The notes: generated from the letters alone by a model not told the origin. A DNA stretch of 64,000 nucleotides from Lachnospiraceae bacterium (GCA_029067085.1 JAIEFE010000015.1:243633-307632); one strand, 5' to 3'; counted from the stretch's first letter, positions 1 through 9,384 are shown. Translations and numbers: made by a program.

Positions 1-441
1 GCCCCGCAGATAGTAGGCGTTCGTCTCATCCGGCCGCAGTCCCAGAATGGCATTGTAGGCCTGCACAGCCTCATCAAACTGACCGTCTTTATAATAAGCC
101 GTCGCAAGGTAGTAATTAATGTCAAAGTCCAGATCTTCCACTCTGCTGCCGCCAAGCGTGAGAGCTGTCTCCAGATAAGTGATCGCCGCCTCGTAATCCG
201 TTTTACCCAGATAGGCAATCCCCATGCCACGGTAGATGAGCCTTTCCTCTTCGCCCTTCTCTCTGGCTGTCTGAAACAGAGTAAGCGCCTGATCGTAGTC
301 CAGCGCAGCCACCGCGTCCATGCCCTGCTTGGTGTAGCTCGGCTCTCCGCCTGTCCCACAGCCTGCCAGAACCATGCCCGCACAGAAAACTGCAGCCGCA
401 AGCCGTATTCCCTTTCTCTCTTTTCTCCTCTGTTTCCCCAC
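1..441 (-). CDS. TPR-repeat lipoprotein (3' end outside window)
   Basis: Lipid-anchored extracytoplasmic protein built of tetratricopeptide repeats, a fold for protein-protein contacts. Translation from a GTG at 441 gives a basic start, a hydrophobic stretch and a lipobox (LAGC), so the cysteine would be lipidated after signal peptidase II cleavage. A GGAG ribosome-binding site lies 8 nt upstream of the GTG. About three TPR units follow, with A/G-Y-L...A spacing such as GMGIAYLGKTDYEAAI and LATAYYKDGQFDEAV. The reading frame runs off the left edge, so the C-terminus is unseen. Partners and exact role cannot be inferred. It may belong to the minus-strand run starting near 8 kb, but a 154-bp gap without obvious signals separates it from the upstream gene. 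Confidence 0.8.
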   Translation of the reverse strand, partial: MGKQRRKERKGIRLAAAVFCAGMVLAGCGTGGEPSYTKQGMDAVAALDYDQALTLFQTAREKGEEERLIYRGMGIAYLGKTDYEAAITYLETALTLGGSRVEDLDFDINYYLATAYYKDGQFDEAVQAYNAILGLRPDETNAYYLRG

Positions 442-595
442 TTTTTATCTCCAGTTATTCACGCAACGAATTCATCTTTGCTTGTTTTATTCTACCTGTT
501 TAGCCCGCTGCACGTCAAGCGGTATTATACTGTTCAGTCGGACGGATTATTCTGGCGGAGGCCCTAAAACAGCACCGGTACCGTCCGCTGAACTG

Positions 596-1351
596 TCAGA
601 TCAGGTTCCCGCACACTAAATCTTTCATAACCCCGAAAAACTCCCGCGCCAGATTGTTCGGTTGAAAATAGACGTTGGAACGTGCCGCGATGCCGCAGGC
701 GTTCTCGAATCCTGCATGTCTGGCAAGCATCACACCCCGAAATACATGAAAATTGTTGGTGACGATCCCCACCTCTTTGTCCGTCCCGCCGATCAGCGCT
801 GCACTGAAAGCAATATTCTCGGAAGTATCCGTGGACTTGTCCTCCATCAGGATCCTCTCCGGTGCAATGCCCTTTTTCACCAGATAATCATACATTCCCT
901 GCGCCTCGCTGCACGGCTCGTTCGCGCCCTGTCCGCCGGACACCACGCATAAGGTGTCTTCATTTTCCATCAGATAATCATAGGCTGCATCCAGACGAAA
1001 TCGCAGAACAATGCTCGGTCCGGCCGGCTTCATCTGCGCGCCCAGCACGATAATATAATCCAGATCCTTTTTCCCCTGATCTCTGTAGTGAGCGAAGATG
1101 AGGCTCTCCACGATCACAAAGGCCAGAATGCCGATGATCACGAGTCCGGTGACCACCCGCCGCAGCAGCGGCGGAATTTGACTCCACCAGTCAAATCTGA
1201 CCATAAATGCCAGACCGATAAAAAAGATACCGCCAAGCGCCCAGATCAGATAAAAATGACCTCCCGACTTGATACGAAACACAACAAAACAGTATGTAAA
1301 ACACAAGAGCGCTGCCAGAATGCATAGCCCGATCATTATTTTTTTCCTCAT
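596..1351 (-). CDS. YdcF/SanA-family (DUF218) membrane protein
   Basis: Membrane protein of the DUF218 (ElyC/SanA/YdcF) family, whose members in other bacteria are linked to cell-envelope integrity; the biochemical activity is not settled. 251 residues. Three hydrophobic segments (about 4-26, 31-51 and 62-86) precede the DUF218 domain (about 97-240). Family motifs are visible: the YIIVLGAQ strand with a conserved arginine (LRFRLDAA), the VVSGGQG turn, the SEAQGMYDYL helix, the ST-TSEN segment and VTNNFHVFR. The start codon overlaps the stop of the upstream EAL-domain gene (ATGA, 4-nt overlap), so the two are probably translationally coupled. A TTGACT-N5-AGTCAA palindrome lies inside it at 1178-1194. 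Confidence 0.85.
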   Translation of the reverse strand: MRKKIMIGLCILAALLCFTYCFVVFRIKSGGHFYLIWALGGIFFIGLAFMVRFDWWSQIPPLLRRVVTGLVIIGILAFVIVESLIFAHYRDQGKKDLDYIIVLGAQMKPAGPSIVLRFRLDAAYDYLMENEDTLCVVSGGQGANEPCSEAQGMYDYLVKKGIAPERILMEDKSTDTSENIAFSAALIGGTDKEVGIVTNNFHVFRGVMLARHAGFENACGIAARSNVYFQPNNLAREFFGVMKDLVCGNLI

Positions 1352-4278
1352 GCAAGCATACCCTCAAAGACTTCCTCCGGCACGGGCTTGCAATAGCGAT
1401 ATCCCTGGGCCACATAGGCACCGATCTCCATCATCAGCTCCGTGTCCTTCTCTGTCTCCACGCCCTCGCAGACCACCTGAGCCTCCAGATCCTTCGCCAG
1501 ATTCACGATATTTCTCATGATCTGCACCTGTCTTGCGCGGTTCTCGTTGTTTAGGAGGAAAGATCTGTCAAGCTTGATCACCGAAGCGGGAATCTGCTCG
1601 AACACACCGAGAGAGGAATAGCCGGATCCAAAGTCGTCAATGGAGAGGTGAATACCCCTTTCCTTCAAAATCTCCACATTCTTTTTCACCATCTGCTGCT
1701 GCATTTCCTCGACCACCAGTGTCTCCGTGATCTCCACCTCGATCAGCTCCTTAGGCACATTATATTTGTTGATCACGGCTTCAAACTGTTCCGGGAAGCC
1801 CTCCTTTACAAAGTGCGTTCTTGAGAAATTACAGGATACGGGAACCACCGAAAGGCCCTCGTCCAACCGCCTTCTGAGCATCCTGCAGACGCTCTCCATC
1901 ACAAAGAAGTCAATCTGTGTGATCCTGCCCGTCTGCTCATAATAAGGTACAAAAAAGCCCGGTGCACGGATGGCACCTCCCGCAGAGGGGTCCTTGAAAC
2001 GCACCAGCGCCTCCGCACCTACCACGCGCTCGTCCCTGATATCAACCTTGGCCTGATAATAAGCGACAAAATCCTTTTGAAAATCCACGGAATCAAGGAG
2101 CTTTTCGCGCTCGTGCTGCTCTCTGAGCTCTTCTCTGAGTTTGTCGTCATAGATCCTGATCGCGTTACTGTAGCTGTCTTTCAAAGGGTCAACCGCCTGA
2201 ATCGCATAGGAGAGAGCCAGCTGAATATCCTCCGCCTCCGGCTCGATCGCGCAGACACCTACAGCCTGCGCCATCCGGATTCCCTCCCGTTCATAGATCT
2301 GGTTGGAGATTCGTTCCGACATTGCCATGATACGCTCTGAAAGCTTCCCCATCTCCTCGTAACACAAAAACAGTACAAAGTGGCTGCCATAGCTTCTGGC
2401 GTAAAGCTCCTTCTCACTGTCAACTTCCCCGGCGATCACCTCAATGGTCTGCTCTAGGAGCTTCTGTCCCGCATTCCAGCCGTAAAGTGCATTGTAACTC
2501 TTAAACTGGCAGATATCCGTATACGCGATGGCGTATTTTCTCTCCTTTTCCTTGTTCATCATCAGAGAAGCCCTGTATTTCAGGTAATTGACATTCCAGA
2601 TATCAAAATCGGTGTCCTTGTACATCAGCTCCTGGAGACGCCTGCTGTTTTGCAGCATACGATACAATACAAGTATGATAATAGTCGCAACAATGATCAG
2701 AATGACCATTATGACAGTACTGTGCTCTCTGATAAAGGCGTCCACGCTCATCTTGGAATAGAAATTGTCCTGCAGCATGTAATCGCTCACCATCTTGTCT
2801 GTGATATCCAAAAGTTCTTTGTTCAGGATTCCCAGAAGAAGAGATTCCCCGTCATCGTGCACCGCCATGCGGATGCTGCGTACGTCGCTTAAAACCGTGT
2901 GGATCTCAAGCTGTCCCAGCCTCAGATTGGAGCCCAAAAGATACTCTGCCAGATAGCCGTCGCAGAGCGCCGCCTCCGCTTCCCCCATGCGCACGGCCTG
3001 CAGGCACTCCTCCGGGCTTTCCAGGATCATCAGCTCCGTCTGCCCCTCTGCAAAGAGGGATGCGCCTCCCTCCTCATAGAGATTTTCTCCCGTTACAGCC
3101 AGCGTCTTTATCTCCTCCGTCCTGCTGTCCCGCTTCATAACGACAACCCTCGGCACCTGTGCGTAGACTTTTGTGAGCACGCCGCCCCACTGCCTGATGT
3201 TGTCGATCCCTTCACTACAATAGTTGATCATGTCGATCTTTCCTTCAGCAAGGGACTGCTTCGCCGTCTCCATATTTTCCATCCTGACATAGTCGAAGGA
3301 AAGACCTGTACTCACGGCCACCTCCTCCAATATCTGCCTCACAAGGCCGCTGGGCGATCCCGCTTCGCTCGCATAGGAAAATGGATAACAGTCGTCGATC
3401 CATCCGACCGTCAGCGTCTGTTTCTCCTCTATGTAGCGTTTCTCCTCACTGGTCAGAAGAATCGTATGATCCAGTCGGCTGTCATAATACTTCGCCATCA
3501 GTTCGTTTTCCAGCTCCGGGCGGTTCATCTTGAGATCCGCAACACCCTGATTCAATTCCCGCAGCAGATCGTCGTTTCCCGGATAAGTGATATAGTAGAA
3601 GGGCATAGGTGCAAAGCGCCCGACGACACGCTGTCCCTCTCTGATCTCAGTGAGGGAATGTACCAGAGCGTCGATCTTCCTTGAAGCGAGCGCATCCTGC
3701 AGCGCTGCCGTGTTTTCGTACTCTCGAAGTCTCGGACTCTCGATCCCGTGGCTTTTTAAGTACTCCAGAAATTCCTGTTTTCTGACATAGGTGGCCACAC
3801 ACCCGTATGTGAGGTTCTGCATCGCACTGAAATCCTCGTAGGCAACACCACTGTTTGCCTGCACGGCAACCGCACCGAACGTGTAACCGCTCGCCAGATC
3901 TGCGTAGCGGTAGATTTCCGCTCGTGCAGCGGAATACTGCGCGCTTCCCACCAGATCCACTTCCTTGTCCGCAAGCATCTGCAGCGCATCATCCCAACTG
4001 TCACAGGGAACATATTCCACATTCCAGTTTACATAATCTCCAAGATTTTCCAGATACTCCACATCCATCCCGGAAAGGCTGCCATCCTCGAGTGTCACGT
4101 GATAGCCTTCCATCGGAAAGAAGGCCACACGCACCGTGCGCTTTTCCGCACCATGAACAACGCCCGTTCCTGCCTGCCCGAAGGAAGACAAAAGCAGAAC
4201 CGCCGCAGCAAGTGCTCCTGCTGCCGCCCGCAGTACCCTGTCTCCTCTTCTTTTTCTCTGATTCCCCTGATTCCCCAT
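1348..4278 (-). CDS. Membrane c-di-GMP phosphodiesterase: two PBPb sensors, degenerate GGDEF, EAL
   Basis: Predicted solute-sensing c-di-GMP hydrolase. From the chosen start at 4278 (GTGAGG RBS; a further in-frame ATG at 4317 has no proper RBS) it is 976 residues. Domain order: signal/anchor segment to about 35; first bacterial solute-binding (PBPb) domain about 48-270; second PBPb domain about 288-500; one TM helix about 520-542; GGDEF domain about 573-715; EAL domain about 737-976. The GGDEF signature is replaced by YGSHF, so cyclase activity is unlikely and the domain is probably regulatory. The EAL domain keeps EALVR, the NFSR, EITET and DDFGSGYSSL motifs, the KLDRSF lysine and the EGVE glutamate, so phosphodiesterase activity is expected. 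Amino-acid-like ligands are usual for PBPb domains; the actual ligand is unknown. Confidence 0.9.
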   Translation of the reverse strand: MGNQGNQRKRRGDRVLRAAAGALAAAVLLLSSFGQAGTGVVHGAEKRTVRVAFFPMEGYHVTLEDGSLSGMDVEYLENLGDYVNWNVEYVPCDSWDDALQMLADKEVDLVGSAQYSAARAEIYRYADLASGYTFGAVAVQANSGVAYEDFSAMQNLTYGCVATYVRKQEFLEYLKSHGIESPRLREYENTAALQDALASRKIDALVHSLTEIREGQRVVGRFAPMPFYYITYPGNDDLLRELNQGVADLKMNRPELENELMAKYYDSRLDHTILLTSEEKRYIEEKQTLTVGWIDDCYPFSYASEAGSPSGLVRQILEEVAVSTGLSFDYVRMENMETAKQSLAEGKIDMINYCSEGIDNIRQWGGVLTKVYAQVPRVVVMKRDSRTEEIKTLAVTGENLYEEGGASLFAEGQTELMILESPEECLQAVRMGEAEAALCDGYLAEYLLGSNLRLGQLEIHTVLSDVRSIRMAVHDDGESLLLGILNKELLDITDKMVSDYMLQDNFYSKMSVDAFIREHSTVIMVILIIVATIIILVLYRMLQNSRRLQELMYKDTDFDIWNVNYLKYRASLMMNKEKERKYAIAYTDICQFKSYNALYGWNAGQKLLEQTIEVIAGEVDSEKELYARSYGSHFVLFLCYEEMGKLSERIMAMSERISNQIYEREGIRMAQAVGVCAIEPEAEDIQLALSYAIQAVDPLKDSYSNAIRIYDDKLREELREQHEREKLLDSVDFQKDFVAYYQAKVDIRDERVVGAEALVRFKDPSAGGAIRAPGFFVPYYEQTGRITQIDFFVMESVCRMLRRRLDEGLSVVPVSCNFSRTHFVKEGFPEQFEAVINKYNVPKELIEVEITETLVVEEMQQQMVKKNVEILKERGIHLSIDDFGSGYSSLGVFEQIPASVIKLDRSFLLNNENRARQVQIMRNIVNLAKDLEAQVVCEGVETEKDTELMMEIGAYVAQGYRYCKPVPEEVFEGMLA

Positions 4279-4370
4279 AAAAGAACGCCTCACTTTCCGC
4301 GGTTTTCCGCAGATCATTCCCAGACTTATATCCTTACTATTCAGTATAAAGCCTTTCCGCTGAAATGCAA

Positions 4371-4431
4371 AGGACTTCTTGTCGCGTTCCTAAAGAACGC
4401 AGTCCCTAGAGAAAACGCGACAAAAAGTCCT
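4371..4431. repeat. Near-perfect 18-bp inverted repeat at gene end
   Basis: Arms 4371-4388 and 4414-4431 are complementary with one mismatch; the 25-nt interior can pair partly with itself. It overlaps the last codons of the hydrolase gene, which ends at 4406. It may act as a 3' stem-loop or partial terminator between that gene and the PBPb-EAL gene, but there is no clean T-run after the stem. Confidence 0.7.
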
Positions 4432-5377
4432 CAATTCTTCCGTAATATGCCTCCGGGTCTTTGTCCTGAGCCTGCGCGTGGCCTGCACCCTCCACAATGA
4501 AGAGCTCCTTCTCGCAGACAGCAGCCTCAAACAGCGCATAGGACATATCCACATCGATCATCCTGTCCTCATCTCCATGGATAAAGAGGGTCGGGATCCT
4601 GCTGTTCTTCACTGCTCGCAGAGGAGAGGCGTCACGCAGATCATAGCCGCCCCGAAGCTTCAGCATCACGCAGGCAGAATCCACAAAGGGTGACGCCGGC
4701 AGATGAAACCACTCCTTGATCTTGTCACCGAACATGTCGTACGCCTCCGTGTAGGCGCTGTCGGAGACCACCGCTTTAATATGCGTCGAAGCCTCCGGTG
4801 AGCCCGCCAGAATCAGCGCCGTGGCAGCTCCCATGGATTGACCATGCAGCACGATTTCGGCATCCGGCGACATTTCAAGAATATGCTCGATCCAGAGCCG
4901 GCAGTCATAATGATCCGTCCAGCCCATGCCGATGAAGTCTCCCTCGCTCTCGCCCTGACAGCGAAGATCGGGAACCAGCACCGCATATCCCTGCTTCTGA
5001 TACCAGTAGGCAAACTGATACATTTCCTCCTTCCATCCGGTGTAGCCGTGCAGAAGAAGCACCCAGGTCTCGCCTGTCCGCTCGGGAAATTCCTCCGCGA
5101 CAAGGCGGTAGCCGTCGGGCGTATCCGCGTATATTTTATTGTGTTCTGCCGTCTCGATCCATTCCGCAGTTTCGGAGAGAAGTCTGCTTCGGTTTCCCTT
5201 AAGCTGTGCAGTCTGCACCTGCTCGCTGTAACATTTTTTCGTGATATCCTCGAAGGCATCCAGCTTATCCATAAAAGAGGGTACCAGACAAGCGCTCACC
5301 AGAAAATACACAAAGACGGTATAGATCGCAAAAAGCGCCGCCAGAATCGCCGCCGCGATCCGCATTCTCCTTCGCAT
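4406..5377 (-). CDS. Membrane-anchored alpha/beta hydrolase (S33/DUF-type)
   Basis: Predicted serine hydrolase of the alpha/beta-hydrolase fold, anchored by one N-terminal TM helix (about 5-30) with the catalytic domain outside the membrane. 323 residues. Seen: oxyanion-type HGYTG (about 110-114), nucleophile elbow GQSMG with Ser181, Asp269 in HGDED, and His300 in GAGHA, which form a complete triad. The PDLRCQGES strand resembles the BAAT/peptidase S33-like branch, common in Firmicutes as 'alpha/beta hydrolase' of unknown substrate. It starts 16 nt after the phosphopantetheinyl transferase stop, so the two are probably co-transcribed. The substrate (ester, amide or peptide) cannot be read from sequence. 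Confidence 0.85.
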   Translation of the reverse strand: MRRRMRIAAAILAALFAIYTVFVYFLVSACLVPSFMDKLDAFEDITKKCYSEQVQTAQLKGNRSRLLSETAEWIETAEHNKIYADTPDGYRLVAEEFPERTGETWVLLLHGYTGWKEEMYQFAYWYQKQGYAVLVPDLRCQGESEGDFIGMGWTDHYDCRLWIEHILEMSPDAEIVLHGQSMGAATALILAGSPEASTHIKAVVSDSAYTEAYDMFGDKIKEWFHLPASPFVDSACVMLKLRGGYDLRDASPLRAVKNSRIPTLFIHGDEDRMIDVDMSYALFEAAVCEKELFIVEGAGHAQAQDKDPEAYYGRIEDFLSRFL

Positions 5378-5393
5378 CCCGTTTCCCCCATTC

Positions 5394-6068
5394 TCAATAC
5401 AGTTCCACCGGCATCATGCTGTAGGCCATGTCTCCCTTTCCCTGACAACAGACCGCCGTGCAATACCCTTCGATCTCCCGATATTCCCGCATGGAATAAT
5501 ATTTTCCATCAAAAGAATGCCGTACTCTGGCCCTTCCCGACGCCTCATCCACATGGATCGTGAAATCCTTAAGCGGCAGCGACATACCTCTCCCGGTCGC
5601 CTTGATAAAGCTCTCCTTCATAGTCCAGAGGCGAAACATCCTGAGATTCCTCGCCGCTTCCCCCTCCGTATCGTAAAGCCAGGCAAGCTCCTCCTCGGCA
5701 AAAAAGCGGTCCGCTACTTTGAGGCGTCCCTCCTTCACGCGTTCGATATCGTTTCCAAGCGGCCTGTCCCCGATCGTACAGATCGCATAGTCCCCGGAAT
5801 GCGACAGGGAAAAACTGATTTCCGGATGATATTTCATGACCGGCTTCCCCCACTCGCCGACTTCATACTCTGCGCTCTTTTCCTGCAGTCCGAAAATTTC
5901 CAGCGCGTGATTCAAAAGAAGCCCTGCCGCGAGACTCCTGTTTTTGTCCTTCTCATGCCGCAGGAGGGCGATCTTCTGCTGTCTGTAAGGGGAAAGCAGC
6001 TTACATTTTTCCTGAAACAGCGCCCGGTTCGCCAGACACCTCACATCCGCATAGCAGGTGTAGATCAT
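5394..6068 (-). CDS. 4'-phosphopantetheinyl transferase (Sfp type)
   Basis: Transfers 4'-phosphopantetheine from CoA to a serine of carrier proteins in fatty-acid, polyketide or nonribosomal-peptide synthesis. 224 residues from the ATG at 6068 (GGAAGG RBS); a longer frame upstream runs into the helicase gene and is unlikely. Motifs of the Sfp family: SLSHSGDYA, the Mg2+-binding GNDIE (Asp107, Glu109) and WTMKESFIKATGRG (Trp148, Lys151, Glu152, Lys156). The size matches Sfp-like enzymes rather than the small AcpS. No NRPS or PKS gene lies in the window, so its carrier protein is elsewhere. It follows the helicase gene by 17 nt. Confidence 0.92.
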   Translation of the reverse strand: MIYTCYADVRCLANRALFQEKCKLLSPYRQQKIALLRHEKDKNRSLAAGLLLNHALEIFGLQEKSAEYEVGEWGKPVMKYHPEISFSLSHSGDYAICTIGDRPLGNDIERVKEGRLKVADRFFAEEELAWLYDTEGEAARNLRMFRLWTMKESFIKATGRGMSLPLKDFTIHVDEASGRARVRHSFDGKYYSMREYREIEGYCTAVCCQGKGDMAYSMMPVELY

Positions 6069-6085
6069 AGCGGTTTCCTTCCCAT

Positions 6086-8044
6086 TTATTCCTCTCTCAT
6101 CTTCCGATAGCAGCGGTCGCAGATCGGGTAAGTCGAATTCCATGACAGGGGTCTGCCACAGATGCGGCATTTCTTCTCAAACTGCCCCTTATCCTCCTTT
6201 AGGAGTTCTCCGATCTCATGCTGCGCCCACTCCCTGTTCGCCGCCACTTCGTCCTTGTCGATCTCCCATGCCATCCGGGCGGAAAACTGGGTGTAGAGAT
6301 CCAGCTGCTTGTAGTAGGATTCCAGCCCTTCCAGCGAGAAATCTTTCGGCAGCATCGGACAGTTCTGCTGCTTTTCCGGCTTCTCACAGTAGCGCAGCCA
6401 AAGCCTGAGCACTTCTCTGTCCTTTACGTCAAAGGGACAGGTAATGAGCGTCAGGACCAGCTTCCTGTCGTCCATGTAGCTGATCTTTCTGCGGTAATCC
6501 CGCAGATAGCGGTATTTATCCACACTCTCCTTCATGGATATCTTATCATACATGGGCGGATTTCCTGTCTTCTCCCACGCCTCAATGATCTCATCCAGCT
6601 CTATGTCGATGTCGAGAAGTACCTCCGGGAAGCCTACCCTGGCTCTCCTGATCGGATAGAAAGGCTCTGCCAGCTTCTTGCCTACATACTCCATATCCAT
6701 CGCCGACTGCACATAGCCGGTGTCGTAAAAACCGAAGCGTCCCGCCCGGCCCGCGATCTGCCTGATCTCCTCCGCCAGAAGCCGCCTCTTGCCCACGCCG
6801 TCAAATTTCGTGGTGTTCATAAAGACCACCCTGCGGATTGGCAGGTTAATGCCCATACCGATGGCGTCCGTCGCCACCACCACCTGATTGACCCCCTCCG
6901 TAAAAAGCCGCACCTGTTCCTGCCTCGTCTGGGGCGGAAGATTTCCGTAGATCACACTGGCGGGGATGCCGCGCCCCTCAAGCGCCGCCGCGATCGCCAG
7001 CACGTTTTTCTTGGAAAAGGCGATCAGCGCGTCGCCCGGTTCCACATCCACAGCCATATCATAGCGTTCGGGCAGAAACTTAAGTTCCGTGTTTCTCTCA
7101 TGATGGATGATCTCGTACTCGTCACCGCACCGCGTAAGCATCCTGACCAGAATATCTTCCGCCGTGCCGGAAGCGCAGACGTGAATCTCCTCTGCACGGA
7201 TACCCAGAATCGCTCTGGTCCAGTAGCTCCCCCGGTTCTCGTCGGCCATCATCTGAGCCTCGTCGATCACGGCGATATCGTAGACCTCCCTGATATCCAG
7301 AATCTCTACGGTGGAGGCCTGCACGAAATGTCCCGGCGTATAGATGGTCTCCTCGCCGGTGATCATGTTGCAGGGAATGCCCGCCGTCATCATGCGGTCA
7401 TAGACCTCCAGCGCCAGAAGACGCAGAGGCCCTAAGTAAATGCCGTGATAAGCCTGCTTTAAGCGCTGCAGCGCCTCGTAAGTCTTACCACTGTTGGTAG
7501 GACCGATGTGAAGAATGAAGTGACGTTTCATGCCCCTGGCTTCCGGGTACTGCTTCTCCGGCTCCGCCTCCATCAGTTCTTCGATCCGCCGCCCCACCAG
7601 ATATTGCATATAATCTTCTTTATAGATCTCGTAGAGCGATTTTTCGCGTAAGAGCGCCGCCGTCTTTTCCATTGCGGCGATATCCTCCGGCACAGCCCCC
7701 GCCGCCATTTTCTTTAAGAAGTTGAGGTCGAGCCTGGCAAGCATCCGAACCACATGGCGGTACTTTTTCATCCATTTGGTATCTCTGAGCACCACCGTAT
7801 AACCGACCTGCGCCACCTTCTTGTGCAGCTCCCTCATGTCGGCAAGCACCTGATGGCTCTCCTGCTTTTTTTTGCGGGCGATGCGCCGTTCAAGCTGCCC
7901 GAGCTGCCTCTCCGTGCTTCTGATAAATTTACGGTTTTCCCTTTTTTCAAAATGGAAAAAAGTCTGCTCGTACGGTTTCCAGAGCTGCTCCGAAAAACTG
8001 TTCTCCTTTTTTTCGTTTTGTTCTTCCTGCCTGTTTTCTTCCAC
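6086..8044 (-). CDS. SUV3-like superfamily 2 RNA helicase with C-terminal zinc ribbon
   Basis: ATP-dependent helicase most like the mitochondrial SUV3 RNA helicase. 652 residues from a GTG at 8044 with an AAGGA RBS about 9 nt upstream. A basic, coiled N-terminal region (1-150) is followed by Walker A GPTNSGKT (about 180), DEAQ as motif II (about 258), and motif VI QIAGRAGRFG (about 429). The GPTNSGKTYEAL form is typical of SUV3 rather than of DEAD-box proteins. The C-terminus carries a CxxC...CxxC zinc ribbon (about 630-648), absent from classical SUV3. An RNA turnover or remodelling role is inferred from the family. First gene of the minus-strand run, preceded by a 260-bp divergent intergenic region with the TAGTTTACATAACT motif at 8067. 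Confidence 0.85.
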   Translation of the reverse strand: MEENRQEEQNEKKENSFSEQLWKPYEQTFFHFEKRENRKFIRSTERQLGQLERRIARKKKQESHQVLADMRELHKKVAQVGYTVVLRDTKWMKKYRHVVRMLARLDLNFLKKMAAGAVPEDIAAMEKTAALLREKSLYEIYKEDYMQYLVGRRIEELMEAEPEKQYPEARGMKRHFILHIGPTNSGKTYEALQRLKQAYHGIYLGPLRLLALEVYDRMMTAGIPCNMITGEETIYTPGHFVQASTVEILDIREVYDIAVIDEAQMMADENRGSYWTRAILGIRAEEIHVCASGTAEDILVRMLTRCGDEYEIIHHERNTELKFLPERYDMAVDVEPGDALIAFSKKNVLAIAAALEGRGIPASVIYGNLPPQTRQEQVRLFTEGVNQVVVATDAIGMGINLPIRRVVFMNTTKFDGVGKRRLLAEEIRQIAGRAGRFGFYDTGYVQSAMDMEYVGKKLAEPFYPIRRARVGFPEVLLDIDIELDEIIEAWEKTGNPPMYDKISMKESVDKYRYLRDYRRKISYMDDRKLVLTLITCPFDVKDREVLRLWLRYCEKPEKQQNCPMLPKDFSLEGLESYYKQLDLYTQFSARMAWEIDKDEVAANREWAQHEIGELLKEDKGQFEKKCRICGRPLSWNSTYPICDRCYRKMREE

Positions 8045-8304
8045 TTCCTATAATCCTTACGTGTATTAGTTTACATAACTTTTATCTTTTCCTGCAAAAC
8101 GCTTCTTATTAACTATGCAATAATAGCATACCACATTTCCCTGCCATAACGCAAACGTCACACCCTGTCAAATTCTTCCCCTCCTTACAATGCGGATATG
8201 CCGTGTTTTCTTGCTTTTATTTCCATCTTGTTTTACAATAGATACCATAAGACGGAATGCTTGTCACCCATTTATCTGTTATCAAAACGAGAAGGAGTAT
8301 TTTG

Positions 8305-9384
8305 ATGAAAAATATTATACTGGTGGTGGATGACGATAAGACCAATCTGGCTCTCGCCCAGAAAATTCTGGGTTCCCAGTACCGCATCGCCGCCTCCACT
8401 TCCGGCGCGGCTGCCTTAAAATATCTGGAGGCTCACCGCCCCGACCTGATTCTTCTTGACATCAATATGCCGGAAATGGACGGCTTTGAGGTAATGGAAT
8501 GCCTGCGCTCAGACGTTAATACCGAGTTGATCCCCGTAATCTTTTTGACAGCGGACTCTCTTGCTGAGACGGAGATCAAATGTTTCCAGATGGGCGCGAT
8601 GGACTTTGTAACGAAGCCCTTCGTACCTGATATCCTGTTGAGCCGTGTCAGCAAAACCATCGAACTCGACCAGTACCGCCATAATCTCGAAAATATGGTA
8701 AACACGCAGGCACAGAAGATCACGGAGGACGCCCAGCGTCTCGGCCGCATTCAGGATTCCGTCATTATCGGCATGGCAAACCTGATCGAGAGCCGGGACG
8801 GCAGCACCGGAAAACACGTAAAAAACACCCAGAACTATGTCCGCATGATCGCGAATGAACTGCTTTCCCGAAGGCTTTTCCCTGAGGAGCTCACCCCATC
8901 TTACATAGAAGATCTCTGCAAGGCTGCGCCTCTGCACGACGTGGGAAAGATCAAGATTCCCGACGCCATCCTGCAAAAGCCCGGCAAGCTGACTCCTGAG
9001 GAATTCGATACCATGAAACTGCATACCACCCACAGCCGCAAGATCATCCAGACCATCATCGGCGACATCGAAGATGAACACTATGTGCGGTTGGTGGAGG
9101 ATATTGCTCTCTATCACCACGAACGCTGGGACGGCACCGGTTATCCCGCCGGTCTCACGGGAAGCAACATTCCCCTCTCCGCCCGGATCATGGCCGTGGC
9201 TGACGTGTTTGACGCCCTCTACGAAGAGCGCTGCTATAAGCCGCCCATACGTCCTATTGAGCGGATCATGCAGATCATGTCGGAGGGTCGGGGAACGCAG
9301 TTTGACCCTGTTATCATAGACGTATTCAACGAAATGCTGCCGCAGCTGAAAGAAGTCCTACACCTCACAGATATCATAACCTGA
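8305..9384 (+). CDS. Response regulator with HD-GYP c-di-GMP phosphodiesterase output
   Basis: Two-component response regulator whose output is probably hydrolysis of cyclic di-GMP. 359 residues; the start at 8305 has a GAAGGAG RBS. REC domain about 1-120 with the acidic pair DDD (9-11), phospho-acceptor Asp52 (LLDINMPEMDG) and the conserved lysine in TKPF. A short helix leads into an HD-GYP domain (about 165-350) with the HD pair in LHDVGK, the downstream YHHERWDGTGYPAGL block including GYP, and the ADVFDAL metal-ligand helix, so the active site appears intact. It is followed by two hybrid histidine kinases on the same strand, its likely phosphate donors. The closest known counterpart by domain layout is RpfG. 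Confidence 0.93.
   Translation: MKNIILVVDDDKTNLALAQKILGSQYRIAASTSGAAALKYLEAHRPDLILLDINMPEMDGFEVMECLRSDVNTELIPVIFLTADSLAETEIKCFQMGAMDFVTKPFVPDILLSRVSKTIELDQYRHNLENMVNTQAQKITEDAQRLGRIQDSVIIGMANLIESRDGSTGKHVKNTQNYVRMIANELLSRRLFPEELTPSYIEDLCKAAPLHDVGKIKIPDAILQKPGKLTPEEFDTMKLHTTHSRKIIQTIIGDIEDEHYVRLVEDIALYHHERWDGTGYPAGLTGSNIPLSARIMAVADVFDALYEERCYKPPIRPIERIMQIMSEGRGTQFDPVIIDVFNEMLPQLKEVLHLTDIIT

Noticed and set aside
2899..3684. 261-codon open frame on the plus strand opposite the EAL-protein gene
   Set aside because: Antisense shadow of a well-supported gene; no RBS, no recognisable protein features.
1348..4278. Diguanylate cyclase activity
   Set aside because: The GGDEF motif reads YGSHF, so the catalytic loop is lost; only the EAL domain is expected to be active.
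6218..7435. 405-codon open frame on the plus strand opposite the helicase gene
   Set aside because: Antisense shadow caused by codon usage of the helicase; composition rich in His, Arg and Leu and no domain signature.
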